Shown one piece after another: positions 1 through 8,700 of a DNA stretch of 64,000 nucleotides. The stretch covers positions 1,661,501 through 1,725,500 of the forward strand of contig CCMO02000001.1 in the NCBI GenBank assembly GCA_000751295.2, read 5' to 3'. This DNA is from a bacterium YEK0313 (GTDB taxonomy: Bacteria; Pseudomonadota; Alphaproteobacteria; Rhizobiales; Phreatobacteraceae). Numbering within the stretch: the first letter of the stretch is position 1; each line of letters begins with the position of its first letter. A program made the position numbers and the translations under genes. The notes beneath the pieces are model-generated. The model searched no databases. It had not been told where the DNA came from and saw only the letters and a list, made by a program, of their open reading frames with translations.

Positions 1-344
1 CATACTGAAGGATTACATGGGCGTGCACATCTTCAGCGGTGAACGGGGGACCATCGGGCGCTGGGCCTGTCGTCAGGATGATCGCAGCCGGATCGACTTG
101 CGGGGTCCAGAAGATCGGCTGGATGAGCGCCGAGTTGCGCGGGTCGGCGACGAAATCGCAACCCCCATTGGGCGGCAAACTCGCGCGCGGCGCTCTCGCT
201 CAAGCGCCCGACGGCTATCAGCTCCCGATAGGATTTTCTGTAGTCTGGGTTGCGCCGCAGAAACTCCCAGGCAAGATCACCGGGCGTTAGCGCATCGATG
301 TAATCGTAAGCGGCCTCAGACCGCCAGCTTTCGTCCTCGGACAT
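1..344 (-). pseudogene. DUF6499-type transcriptional regulator domain protein, frameshifted and cut by window edge
   Basis: The N-terminus (from MSEDESW, start at 344) has the YDYID...LAWEFLRRN..YR pattern of DUF6499 'transcriptional regulator domain' proteins of alphaproteobacterial integrative elements. After the conserved WGLRF the open frame turns to arginine-rich nonsense. The neighbouring minus-strand frame continues the expected protein (VADPRNSALIQPIFW..., then PDGPPFTAEDVHAHV) up to the window edge. Dropping one base from the AAA run at 153-155 (TTT on the coding strand) restores one continuous frame. The gene is therefore frameshifted by one base, or the run is a sequencing error. 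Role in DNA binding is inferred from the family only. It is the last visible gene of a minus-strand series of small regulators. Confidence 0.6.
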
Positions 345-462
345 CCTCCACCGCCTCCGCGCAATAAGACGCAACGCGAGTTATGCATGGGGCACGATTC
401 CAAGTTGAATGAGGCTTGGGAATAACGAAGGTGGATGAAGGTGATGCGCGTTCCGCATCACC

Positions 463-726
463 TCAGTGCGCGCGGGAGCCAAGGAACTCGCAGAAGCCGC
501 CCTGCGTCATCCATCTGGCGCGTTCAAGATGTGCGTCGTAGACCTGCCGAGCGCGGGGCTCGTCCCGATCGGCCTCGAGGTCGAAGAGGACTTTAGCCAC
601 CTCTCGCCAATCCGCCCCTTGCGCCTCGGCATCGAGCAGACGGGCGTAGAGCTTTAGATGCGTCCGATCGTAGGCCGTCAGCGCCGCGCCGCCCGGTGGC
701 TGGTCGAGAAAGTCCGTCTTGGTCAC
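463..726 (-). CDS. Small protein resembling the C-terminal part of DUF2285-type DNA-binding proteins
   Basis: This 87-residue protein carries the pattern LTAYDRTHLKLYARLLDA, then GADWREVAKVLF and a final ARWMTQGGF block. It recurs beside DUF6499 genes in alphaproteobacterial islands, and I associate it with DUF2285 (RovC-like DNA-binding) proteins. That assignment is from memory and tentative. No membrane segment or signal peptide is visible. It sits between the XRE regulator (120 bp upstream) and the frameshifted DUF6499 gene, all on the minus strand, suggesting one regulatory operon. Confidence 0.5.
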   Translation of the reverse strand: MTKTDFLDQPPGGAALTAYDRTHLKLYARLLDAEAQGADWREVAKVLFDLEADRDEPRARQVYDAHLERARWMTQGGFCEFLGSRAH

Positions 727-846
727 AACATCCCCCGAAGACGCGGTTTATCCATTCCGGGAAACATTGTTAACGCTGATTTGATCGCAATGATGAAGCG
801 GGCAACACATGCGCGACGTCGTCGCGTTGCCGCGATAGCCGGAAAA

Positions 847-1089
847 TCAGGCGTCTTTCTTAGCATCGACCAACAGCACTCCCTTGCCCTGGTCGGAGTT
901 CAGGAAGACGATGCCGGCGCGTTCGAAAGCTCGTCTCACCTCATCGCGAGTCGTCTCGTACACCTCCAGCCCGCTATGGGATTCGAGGCGCTTGAGAGCG
1001 GTCAATGAGACCCGGGCCTTGTCCGCGAGCGTCTCCTGTGTCCAACCCAGCAACGCGCGTGCGGCCCGAAATTGTCGGGCGGTGATCAT
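847..1089 (-). CDS. XRE-family helix-turn-helix regulator
   Basis: This 80-residue protein opens with a Cro/CI-type HTH (residues ~5-40: ARALLGWTQETLADKARVS, then TALKRLES), followed by a short C-terminal tail seen in small XRE proteins (RRAFERAGIVF). It should bind DNA and probably autoregulates, because its ATG lies inside a perfect 20-bp palindrome (1081-1100) and a second palindrome (1133-1147) lies in the promoter region. GGGAGG before the ATG is a good ribosome site. It likely controls the small backbone genes downstream (463-726 and DUF6499). Target genes are inferred from position. Confidence 0.85.
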   Translation of the reverse strand: MITARQFRAARALLGWTQETLADKARVSLTALKRLESHSGLEVYETTRDEVRRAFERAGIVFLNSDQGKGVLLVDAKKDA

Positions 1090-1147
1090 GCATGATCACC
1101 TCCCACACGGTCCTACGCGCACGCTAAAACTACGACTATAATAGTCG
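1081..1147 (-). promoter_or_regulatory. Promoter/operator region of the XRE gene with two perfect palindromes
   Basis: GGTGATCATGCATGATCACC (1081-1100) is a perfect 20-bp palindrome containing the XRE start codon. CGACTATAATAGTCG (1133-1147) is a 7-1-7 palindrome whose centre is TATAAT-like. Two symmetric sites around the start of a repressor-type gene suggest autoregulation, possibly with translational masking by the first. This is inference; no binding data exist. Confidence 0.5.
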
Positions 1148-1237
1148 CTCTCGCCTCTGAATTCCAGCAATTTCGCCCTCGGCGAGCGGACTGCCGGTGT
1201 CGAAGCCGCTGCCTGATTCGGTCGTTCGAGAATGCGA

Positions 1238-1263
1238 AGGCCCCGGCCTTCCGGCCGGGGCCT
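1238..1263 (-). terminator. GC-rich hairpin downstream of the DUF736 gene
   Basis: A perfect 11-bp stem with a 4-base loop (AGGCCCCGGCC-TTCC-complement) begins 12 bp after the DUF736 stop. No strong T-tract follows on the minus strand, so termination efficiency is uncertain. Confidence 0.55.
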
Positions 1264-1274
1264 GACGCGGGTCC

Positions 1275-1601
1275 TCAGTCGCTGCGCCGCCCGTTGGGAC
1301 GGGACCAGATCAGCGAGTAGGTGTCCGCGTCCTCGTCGTCGAAGAGGTTGGCGTAGATGGGGCTGTTGAACGAAGGGTCGTCCAGCTTGAGGCCCAGATA
1401 GTCGCGGCCCTCGTTGGAGCGCTTGGTCCAGGCGGCCCCGATCTCGGCACGGCCGACCAGAACCCGGTGGCTCGGAGCGTTTTCGCCGGTGGCGCGGGTG
1501 TCGGGGACGATGCGCACGCCCTTGGCCTGGACGCTGAGGGTGACGATTTCGCCGGTGAACTCGTTCGAGACGGTCTTCTTGAAGGTGCCGATGGTCGCCA
1601 T
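1275..1601 (-). CDS. DUF736 family protein
   Basis: The 108-residue protein begins MATIGTFKKT and has the family pattern EIVTLSVQAKGVRIVPD, then APSHRVLVGRAEIGAAW and a LGLKLDDPSF..PIYANLF block. This is diagnostic of DUF736, a small soluble protein found almost universally in conjugative and integrative elements of Alphaproteobacteria. Its biochemical role is unknown. The internal ATG at 1601 was chosen over upstream in-frame starts because the family always begins MATIG and GGAGA lies just before it. Its presence marks the region as element backbone. Confidence 0.9.
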   Translation of the reverse strand: MATIGTFKKTVSNEFTGEIVTLSVQAKGVRIVPDTRATGENAPSHRVLVGRAEIGAAWTKRSNEGRDYLGLKLDDPSFNSPIYANLFDDEDADTYSLIWSRPNGRRSD

Positions 1602-2162
1602 GGTAAGTCTCCGTTTTTCCGTATTCGAGCCCGCACCATTGCGGCCTCGATGGCGATCGGTTGGCCGGAGGCGATCGACGGCGCACCCCGAAGGGGCTGG
1701 ACAGCTAAGGAGGGGTTTCTTGTCCCGCGAGGAATGGCGGCGCAGCCGGCAGGGGAAGAAAGTTCGACGCCGCTGTTGCGTCATAGGCGATCGAGGCGTC
1801 AGCCGGCCTTCGGCCAGATCAGGCCATTGAAGAGGCCGTTTGGAGCGGTTGAGGCACGGTCAGGAAACGGATGCGATGGCGGCCACCCTGCATCGGCATA
1901 CCGGCGCTGATGCGGACCCCCTGGCGATTGCTCCCTCGTACAGGCAAGTCGCGCTGCATCCTCGCCGTCGCCGCTATCGGAGGGATCGTGACGCCCGGTA
2001 GCAGGTCGCGCACGCCGATGCAGTTGCCCCGGAGCGCTTCAGCGGGGTCGTGCGCAGGGTCTAGCGTCGAGTTTCGCTCCACGCTCCAGCCACACGCGCC
2101 TCAGACTGCGGAGGCGTTGGCGCCAACGTGATTTTGGTCCGTCGCATCGGCGCTGAATGTGG
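1602..2162. other. Gap of ~560 bp without a convincing gene
   Basis: Several reading frames are open but none has family resemblance. The best is a minus frame at 1819-2082 (GTG start), which has no clear ribosome site. It may be a remnant of a decayed gene. No RNA gene is recognised. Confidence 0.4.
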
Positions 2163-2606
2163 TCAGGCTCGCGCGAGGCCCGGACCGGATGGGGCGGGGG
2201 CCGTCGCCATCCCGGCGACCCGCACGAAGGCGGTAATGCCAACGGCAATCGCGCCGATGATCGAGAAGGCCATCTGCCAACCGTCGGACGGCATGAGGTG
2301 TTTGACGATGCCGTGGGTGGCATGGAAGCCGGCGAGCGCGGCCGGGGCAACAAAGGCGATGGCGACAAGCAGCTTCAGCCAGATGGGTCGCACGAACGCG
2401 ATCATGAGGTTGCCGATGGCAAGAGTGATCGCCGCAGCGACCAAGCCGACAAGAATGGCGCCCACGATGCCGGCGCCGGTGCCGTGCGCCCAAGCGCCGA
2501 CGGTCACGCCGACGAAGGCCGGCAATGCGAAGACGGCGAGAGTGAACAGCAGCCAGCACAGCGCGGCAATAGCGGCGAGCGAGGCGAGAATTGCGAGAAT
2601 GATCAT
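2163..2606 (-). CDS. Small integral membrane protein
   Basis: The protein is 147 residues from the ATG at 2606, which is preceded by CGGAG. It has about four strongly hydrophobic segments: residues ~2-30 (IILAILASLAAIAALCWLLF), ~32-60, ~65-95 and ~105-130, with a short alanine/proline-rich tail. No catalytic motif is visible. It belongs to the island backbone and is presumably an inner-membrane protein. I do not recognise the family. The upstream part of the open frame (from 2672) is rejected because it lacks a ribosome site. Confidence 0.65.
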   Translation of the reverse strand: MIILAILASLAAIAALCWLLFTLAVFALPAFVGVTVGAWAHGTGAGIVGAILVGLVAAAITLAIGNLMIAFVRPIWLKLLVAIAFVAPAALAGFHATHGIVKHLMPSDGWQMAFSIIGAIAVGITAFVRVAGMATAPAPSGPGLARA

Positions 2607-2744
2607 GGCGGTGGACTCCGTGACGATTGGTCTGACGGTCGCGCCTTCCACCACCACCACGGCACATGGCAACTGTAGCCGAAATGCGTCCGCGCCGGGA
2701 GCGGAAATCGCTGAGGATCTCCGCCCGGCAGCGGATCGCGCCGG

Positions 2745-2912
2745 TTACGGGGCGAAGGGGTCGATCTCATGGATGATCTCCGAGGCGTCCCCGTCGTATT
2801 CGCTGGCGGGAGCCACCGACAGGGTGCCGTCTCCGGCCTGGAAGATGACGATGGCGGCCATCAGGGTTGTGGCGAGGCTGAAGGCGAAGGCGTGAGCGTC
2901 GTTGAGGGACAT
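2745..2912 (-). CDS. 55-residue hypothetical protein with one hydrophobic segment
   Basis: Starts MSLNDAHAFAFS with AGGAG eight bases before the ATG. Residues ~9-25 (AFSLATTLMAAIVIFQA) form a likely membrane or signal segment, followed by an acidic tail (YDGDASEIIHEIDPFAP). No family is recognised. It sits just upstream of the 147-residue membrane protein on the same strand, so the two may be co-transcribed. The ribosome site and amphipathic layout support it being real. Confidence 0.5.
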   Translation of the reverse strand: MSLNDAHAFAFSLATTLMAAIVIFQAGDGTLSVAPASEYDGDASEIIHEIDPFAP

Positions 2913-3225
2913 TTGCTTGGCTCCTGCTGGAGCGGGGGACCATCCCCCGCCGACAGGCGCCCGAAGTGTTCGGCCGTGGACTGCAATCACCGCGCAGGCG
3001 CAGCCGCAGCGGCGGCATGCTCGCATAGCCGACCCTTTATGGGTTGATGGCGACAAGTCTGCGGCTGAACCAAGGATCAGCGCTGAAAGGCGGGGGTGGT
3101 TCTCGTGTAAGGAGACCAACGTTACTGGCCTCGAACCTTACTCTGCTTTGCTCCAGCCAAGTGCCGCTGGACGAGGATCTAAGATATTCTGCCGACGGCA
3201 GGCGTGGTGTCGCGAGGGAGGGCCA
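2913..3225. other. Divergent intergenic region (~310 bp)
   Basis: Lies between the minus 55-residue gene and the plus 69-residue gene and must hold both promoters. I see no RNA gene or strong palindrome. In-frame upstream extensions of both flanking genes lack ribosome sites. Confidence 0.35.
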
Positions 3226-3435
3226 ATGGCGGAGTTCACAGGTAGAGATCTGCATCTCGTGAAGAAGGCTCTCGCGATCGCCGTGTTGGCCATCGAACGT
3301 CAGCCGGGTCCCTTTCAGTCTTCCTCCGACCAGGCGGATATGAAGACGCTGCTCGATGCGCTGATCGAGAGCGATACTGAGCTCGCGCACTATGCGCGAT
3401 CCGCCCGGATAGCAGTGACAGGCAAGCCGGACTGA
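3226..3435 (+). CDS. 69-residue hypothetical protein
   Basis: A compact, probably helical soluble protein (MAEFTGRDLHLVKKALAIAV...). A GAGGGAGGG ribosome site stands immediately before ATG 3226, which sets the start against longer in-frame openings. Its DLHLVKKALAIAVLAIERQPGP stretch and DMKTLLDAL block recall small island proteins annotated only as hypothetical. It is one of very few plus-strand genes in this part of the island and is convergent with DUF2493. Function unknown. Confidence 0.55.
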   Translation: MAEFTGRDLHLVKKALAIAVLAIERQPGPFQSSSDQADMKTLLDALIESDTELAHYARSARIAVTGKPD

Positions 3436-3500
3436 AAGCGGCTTTGCGAGAATACGCCAACGCGCTTCTGCGGGATGGCATCAATGCAGAGAAACGTAAG

Positions 3501-3520
3501 GGCGGCGCTTAAGCGCCGCC
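3501..3520. terminator. Perfect 20-bp palindrome at convergent gene ends
   Basis: GGCGGCGCTTAAGCGCCGCC is fully self-complementary and overlaps the DUF2493 stop codon. It lies between convergent genes and may act as a bidirectional terminator, although no long T-tract flanks it. Confidence 0.45.
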
Positions 3521-4435
3521 GAATTTCCAGACTGGGATGCCGAGCTTCTTCGCCTTGTCGGCGAGGTTGTCCTGAATGCCGGTGCCCGGGAAGTGCATGA
3601 CCCCGATCGGCAGGACGTCGAGCATCTGATCATTGCGTTTGAACGGAGCGGCCTTGGCGTGTTTGGTCCAGTCTGGAGCAAATCCGACCTGCGGCACCTT
3701 GCGATGGTCGGCCCAGCGGGAGGCGATCTTCTCAGCGCCCTTCGGTGACTTGCCGTGGATCAGCACCATGTCGGGATGCTTGGCGTGGACCTGGTCGAGC
3801 TTGGCCCAGATCAGCGTGTGATCGTTGAAATCGAGCCCGCCGGTGACGGCGATCTTAGGACCGGCCGGAAGCAGAACCTCGTTGTCGGCACGCTTCTTCG
3901 CGGCGAGGAAGTCGCGGCTGTCGATCATTGCCGAGGTGAGGTTGCGATGGTTGACCATCGATCCGCTGCGGGGACGCCAGGGTGAGCCGGTGTGCCGTTC
4001 GTAGTGCTCGGCGGCCTGGTCGCGCATCAGCTCGAAGGCGTTGCGACGTTCGATCATCGTCTGCCCTTCGGCCGTCAGGCGCTCCAGCTCGACGGCCTTC
4101 ACCTCGGAGCCATCCTGTTCGCGTTGCCCACGGCGCTGCGCCTGCTCATTGTCGTCCAGCTCGCGTTCGATCCGGTCGGTGGCTCGGTGGAAGACGTTGA
4201 CGGTCGACCAGAGGAGATCGTCGAGGTCGGGCTCGAGGCGGGTGTCTTCCAGGGTGACGATCAGGGCGTCGAAGACATCGGCGATGGCGCCGGCGACGTG
4301 GTTTCCTTCGGGCAGCGGCCTTCCGTCGGGTTCGTCCGCGAAGGGACGGTAGCCATAAAGCTGAAGCTCGGAGAGGACGTGGTCGGTGGGGGATGATTCG
4401 TGATGCGGCTCGTAGCTGTCGTCGTGCTCGCTCAT
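3509..4435 (-). CDS. DUF2493 (SLOG-like) domain protein
   Basis: This 308-residue protein has an N-terminal region with the motif LQLYGYRPFADEPDGRPLPE. A helical central part with a charged coiled stretch follows (~95-130). A C-terminal DUF2493 nucleotide-binding fold spans residues ~190-300: KIAVTGGLDFNDHTLIWAKL, then DMVLIHGKSPKGAEKIASRWA. The G-G and HG.S.KGAE motifs are typical of the YspA/SLOG superfamily, whose members bind nucleotides or their derivatives. It is a common backbone gene next to the Toprim/helicase pair in alphaproteobacterial islands. The actual ligand is unknown. Confidence 0.85.
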   Translation of the reverse strand: MSEHDDSYEPHHESSPTDHVLSELQLYGYRPFADEPDGRPLPEGNHVAGAIADVFDALIVTLEDTRLEPDLDDLLWSTVNVFHRATDRIERELDDNEQAQRRGQREQDGSEVKAVELERLTAEGQTMIERRNAFELMRDQAAEHYERHTGSPWRPRSGSMVNHRNLTSAMIDSRDFLAAKKRADNEVLLPAGPKIAVTGGLDFNDHTLIWAKLDQVHAKHPDMVLIHGKSPKGAEKIASRWADHRKVPQVGFAPDWTKHAKAAPFKRNDQMLDVLPIGVMHFPGTGIQDNLADKAKKLGIPVWKFGGA

Positions 4436-4751
4436 CGGGATGCTCCTTCGTCGGTGTGACCGCGACCCTCGCGGCCTTCTGGCGACGAAAGCCAGCAGGC
4501 GGTCCGGACCTGCACCCGGAGCGAAGCGAGAGGGCCGGAGCGCAGCGGAGGACGGCGAAGGCCGGCTATTTTGTTTCGCGATGGAAAGGCCCGAAGGGCC
4601 GCCGGAAAATAGTCGGGCGCCGACGTTGTCGGTCCGGGCCGTTTGCTGGCCGATCGCCCTCTCGAAGGCCAGGTTGCGGCTCTCCCTGACCCTTGGGAGT
4701 ATCCGAGCGGGTAATAAGCGACGGCGTTGCCGCCACCAGCATTCCTTCCAG
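4436..4751 (-). promoter_or_regulatory. Long GC-rich leader before DUF2493
   Basis: A 316-bp gap with no gene. It contains short inverted repeats (for example GGCCC-GAA-GGGCC at 4588-4600) and a run of GAGCGAAGCGAGAG-type purine-rich sequence. Its layout is like the structured leaders found before other genes of this island (see 10127, 14466, 27344), but I could not fold it convincingly by eye. Confidence 0.35.
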
Positions 4752-5798
4752 CTATGCCGCCAGCGCCATGAAGCGCGCGACGTCCTGGGGAGCGATCTGT
4801 ACCCGCGCCGCTGCCCGCAGGCTTTCCAGTCCAGCCAAGCGGAGATCCTCGTTGAAGTCGCCCAGCCTCGGAGACACGACGATCGCCTCGATCCCGGCCG
4901 CGTTCGCCCGTTCGATCAGCGTCGCCATCGCACTGTCGCCGGCCGGGTCGTTGTCGCGCGCGATATAGAGCCTGCGCAGTGTCTCGGGGAACAGGATGGC
5001 GGAGAGATGCGCTGCCGAGAGCGCCGCCGCCATGGCCATTCCGGGCAAGACGCATCGCAGCGACAGCACCGTCTCGATGCCTTCGCCCGCCGCCATCACG
5101 TCGCCCGGTACACCGAAGCGGACCGCGTGCCCGAGAAGGTCGCCCATCGCTCGCCTCGGTGTGTCGATCGGCGCCTTGTCCGAGCCGTCCGGGGCGAGCC
5201 AGGTGCGATGCGCGCCAGTGATCCGGCCAGCCAAGTCGGTGACAGAGGCGATCATCGCCGGCCAGGTCTCGGTCGGGGAATGCTCGTCAGGACGATAGTA
5301 GCAACGGGGATGGAAGCGCAGTGATCCGGTTCCGTGCAAAGCCGTAATCGCACGTTCCCGTAGATACGCTTCCACGACAGTGCCCAAAATCGGCTTTGAC
5401 ATGCCGACAAGCCTTCGTGCCGCTTCGGGCGATCCGGTTGGGACTGGTGATCTGCGCTCGCCACCTTGCGAATGCTCCGGCTCGGGATGTGGCATGGACA
5501 GGAAGGTGCGCGCCTCGTCGGCGACGTCCTTGAAGTCGATCAGGCCGCAGCTTTCGCGAATGACGTCCAGCAGGTCGCCATGCTCACCTGTCGCGGCATC
5601 GGTCCATTTGCCTGCGGCCCCCTTGCCGGTGTCGCCGCCTTTCAGGCGCACGAACATCGAGCGGCCCGGCGTGTTGCGGACATCGCCGACCAGCCAGTAG
5701 CGGCCCTCGCGATGACCGGCCGACAGATAATGACGGCAGACCGCCTCGGCCTGTCGGCCGAGACGCTGCGCCAGTTCGGAAGCATCATGACGGACCAT
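4752..5798 (-). CDS. Toprim domain (DnaG-like) protein
   Basis: From ATG 5798 (MVRHDASELAQRL) the protein is 348 residues. The N-terminal ~100 residues resemble the DUF7146/zinc-free primase N-domain of plasmid Toprim proteins (FVRLKGGDTGKGAAGKWTD). The C-terminal half has a Toprim fold: the AAGEGIETVLSL motif (acidic Glu) and the LYIARDNDPAGD motif (two Asp). Such proteins are thought to act as primase-like enzymes in element replication. The start overlaps the helicase stop as TGATG, so translation is coupled with the large helicase upstream. The longer open frame up to 6326 is rejected because it runs inside the helicase gene. Confidence 0.85.
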   Translation of the reverse strand: MVRHDASELAQRLGRQAEAVCRHYLSAGHREGRYWLVGDVRNTPGRSMFVRLKGGDTGKGAAGKWTDAATGEHGDLLDVIRESCGLIDFKDVADEARTFLSMPHPEPEHSQGGERRSPVPTGSPEAARRLVGMSKPILGTVVEAYLRERAITALHGTGSLRFHPRCYYRPDEHSPTETWPAMIASVTDLAGRITGAHRTWLAPDGSDKAPIDTPRRAMGDLLGHAVRFGVPGDVMAAGEGIETVLSLRCVLPGMAMAAALSAAHLSAILFPETLRRLYIARDNDPAGDSAMATLIERANAAGIEAIVVSPRLGDFNEDLRLAGLESLRAAARVQIAPQDVARFMALAA

Positions 5799-8700
5799 CA
5801 CGCTGCCTCCCGCTCGCCGATGCGCTCGACGGGAAAGCGCTCCAGCACCTTGGCGAGGATCGACGGACCGGAAGCGTCGGTGGGCACGAAAAAGCGCAGC
5901 TTCCACGAGATGATCTCGCTGAACAGGCCATAGGCTCGCAGGCGATCGCGCATCGCGTCGGTGAAGCCGGACAGTTCGATGCGGTTGGCGCCCATGACGC
6001 GGACGCGGCGGAGTTGCATAGCCTCGGCGAGGTCGAGGATGGTCCGGCCGTCGATCAACGCTGTGAAAGCGTCGTCCGGTGTCAGCGTGCCTGCGTCCGA
6101 TGCCAATGCGCCCGCCACCCAGGCCGGCGAGACACGACGGCCGATGATGCGCTCGCCTGCATCGGTCTGAAGCCGATAGACACGGGTCGACTCGTTCGGC
6201 AGCCGCTTCCAGATCGGCAGCAGCAGTCCAGCAACGATGTGGATGGTGCTGTCGGCAAATTCCGGCACCTCGGCTATCTCGGCCGTCCATGCCTCCATGA
6301 AGCCGTTCCGATCGGTTTCCTCCCAATGGCTCTCGTCCATCGAGCGCAGGGTGGCGTGATGCTGTTCCATCGGGCGGATCAGCGCCACGCGCCGTTCGAT
6401 CTCGCCATCGTCGAGCATGATCGACGATGCCGTAACCTGCACGGCGGCTCGGCCGGAGCGGCCGTTGACCAGCAGCTTCGCGCGTGGGTCTGCGAGAAAA
6501 TCGAACGCGGCATCGAGTGAGGTCGGCCGGTTGCGTTCGCGCCGGGTGATCGTAAGCAACTGCGTCTCGGCGCCAGCGCCCGGATGGACATGGATGGTGC
6601 GACGGTCGGTGACGACAAAGCTCTCGGCCTGGAGCGTCTCCAGCCCAAGGTCATAGACGCCGCTGGCGACGGCACCCTCGATCTTGGCGTTCAAGAGCTG
6701 CTCGAACGCCGTGAACAGGATGCCCTGCAGTTCGATCGTCAGCGCCAGCAACCGGTTGAGGAAGGTGGTGATCGGCGGCAACTCGTCCTTGATGCCGTTG
6801 TCGTCCGTCAGCTTCAGCCCGGTGGCGTCTTCGAACATCTGGAGCGAGCAACCCTCGACCTTGCCGCGGACCAACAGGAGATAGAGCTGGCGCAGCGCAT
6901 CGCGCGCATAGTGCGATTCCAGATTGTCCTCGGGCCGGAACAGGCCCTGACCGCCGGTCTGGCGCTGGCCGCGCGTGATTGCGCCCAGCGTGTCGAGCCG
7001 GCGTGCGATCGTCGACAGGAAGCGCTTTTCGGCCTTCACGTCGGTGGCGATCGGCCTGAACAGCGGCGGCTGTGCCTGGTTGGTGCGGTTGGTGCGACCA
7101 AGTCCCTGGATGGCGGCGTCGGCCTTCCAGCCGGGTTCGAGCAGGTAGTGGACGCGGAGCCGCTGGTTCCGCGCCGACAGGTCGGCGTGATAGCTGCGGC
7201 CCGTACCGCCAGCATCCGAGAAGACGAGGATGCGCTTCAGGTCGTCCATGAAGGCTGAGGTTTCCGCCAGATTGGCCGAAGCGGCGCGGTTCTCGACGGC
7301 GAGGCGTTCGCCCCTTCGGACAATGCGACGGGACCTGCCGGTGACTTCTGCGACGATATCCGTGCCGAAGCGCTGGACGATCTGGTCGAGCGCGCCCGGG
7401 ACCGGCGGCAAGCTGGCGAGCGTCTCGATCAGCTCGTCGCGTCGGGCCACGGCCTCCCGGCTCTCGACGGGCTGGCCGTCCCGATAGACCGGCCGCGACG
7501 ACAGATTGCCCGCGCTATCGGAGAAGGGCTCGTAAAGCTGCACCGGAAAGGAATGGGCGAGGTAATCGAGAACATACTCCCTTGGCGTTATGTCGACGCG
7601 GACGTCGTTCCATTCCTCGGTCGGGATCTCGGCCAGGCGGCGTTGCATCAGCGCCTCGCCGGTCGAGACGATCTGGATGACAGCGGCGTGGCCATCGGCG
7701 AGGTCCTGATCGATCGACCGGATCAGGGTCGGCGTTTTCATGCTGGTGAGGAGATGACCGAAGAACCGCTGCTTGGCGCTTTCGAATGCCGAGCGGGCAG
7801 CGGACTTGGCCTGGCGGTTCAGCGTGCCGCCATCGCCGGTGATGTTGGCGGCTTGCATCGCTGCGTCGAGATTGTTGTGAATGATCGAGAACGCCCCGGC
7901 ATAGGCATCGTAGATGCGCGTCTGCTCGGGCGTGAGCTGGTGCTCCAACAGTTCATATTCGACGCCGTCATAGGAGAGCGAGCGCGAAGTGTAGAGGCCG
8001 AGCGAGCGCAGGTCACGGGCCAGCACCTCCATCGCCGCAACGCCGCCGTCCTCGATCGCTTCGACAAATTCGGCCCGCGTGGCGAAGGGGAAATCCTCGC
8101 CGCCCCAGAGGCCGAGGCGCTGCGCATAGGCAAGATTGTGGACCGTGGTGGCCCCGGTCGCCGAGACATAGACGACACGCGCGTTCGGCAAGGCATGCTG
8201 AAGCCGCAGGCCCGCGCGGCCCTGCTGCGAGGCCGAGACGTCGCCGCGTTCGCCCTTGCCGCCGGCGGCGTTCTGCATGGCGTGACTCTCGTCGAAGATG
8301 ATCACTCCATCGAAGTCGGAACCCAACCATTCGACGATCTGCTTGACGCGCGAAAGCTTCTCCCCACGGTCGTCGGACCGTAGCGTGGCATAGGTGGTGA
8401 ATAGGACGCCTTGGCCGAGGGTGATCGGCTTGCCCTGCGGGAAGCGCGACAGCGGCGTCACCAGCAGGCGTTCCATGCCAAGCGCCGACCAGTCGCGCTG
8501 CGCGTCCTCCAGCAGCTTGTCGGATTTGGAAATCCAGACCGCTTTACGGCGTCCGCGCATCCAGTTGTCGAGGATGATGCCGGCCGACTGGCGGCCCTTG
8601 CCGGCGCCGGTGCCGTCGCCCAGCATGAAGCCGCGGCGGAAGCGGACGGCGTGCTGAGCATCATCCGGCGCGGCCGAGACGAGGTCGAAGGTTTCGTCAA

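Noticed and set aside
1819..2082. 87-codon minus frame in the gap after DUF736
   Set aside because: GTG start without a clear ribosome site and no recognisable domain; possibly a remnant.
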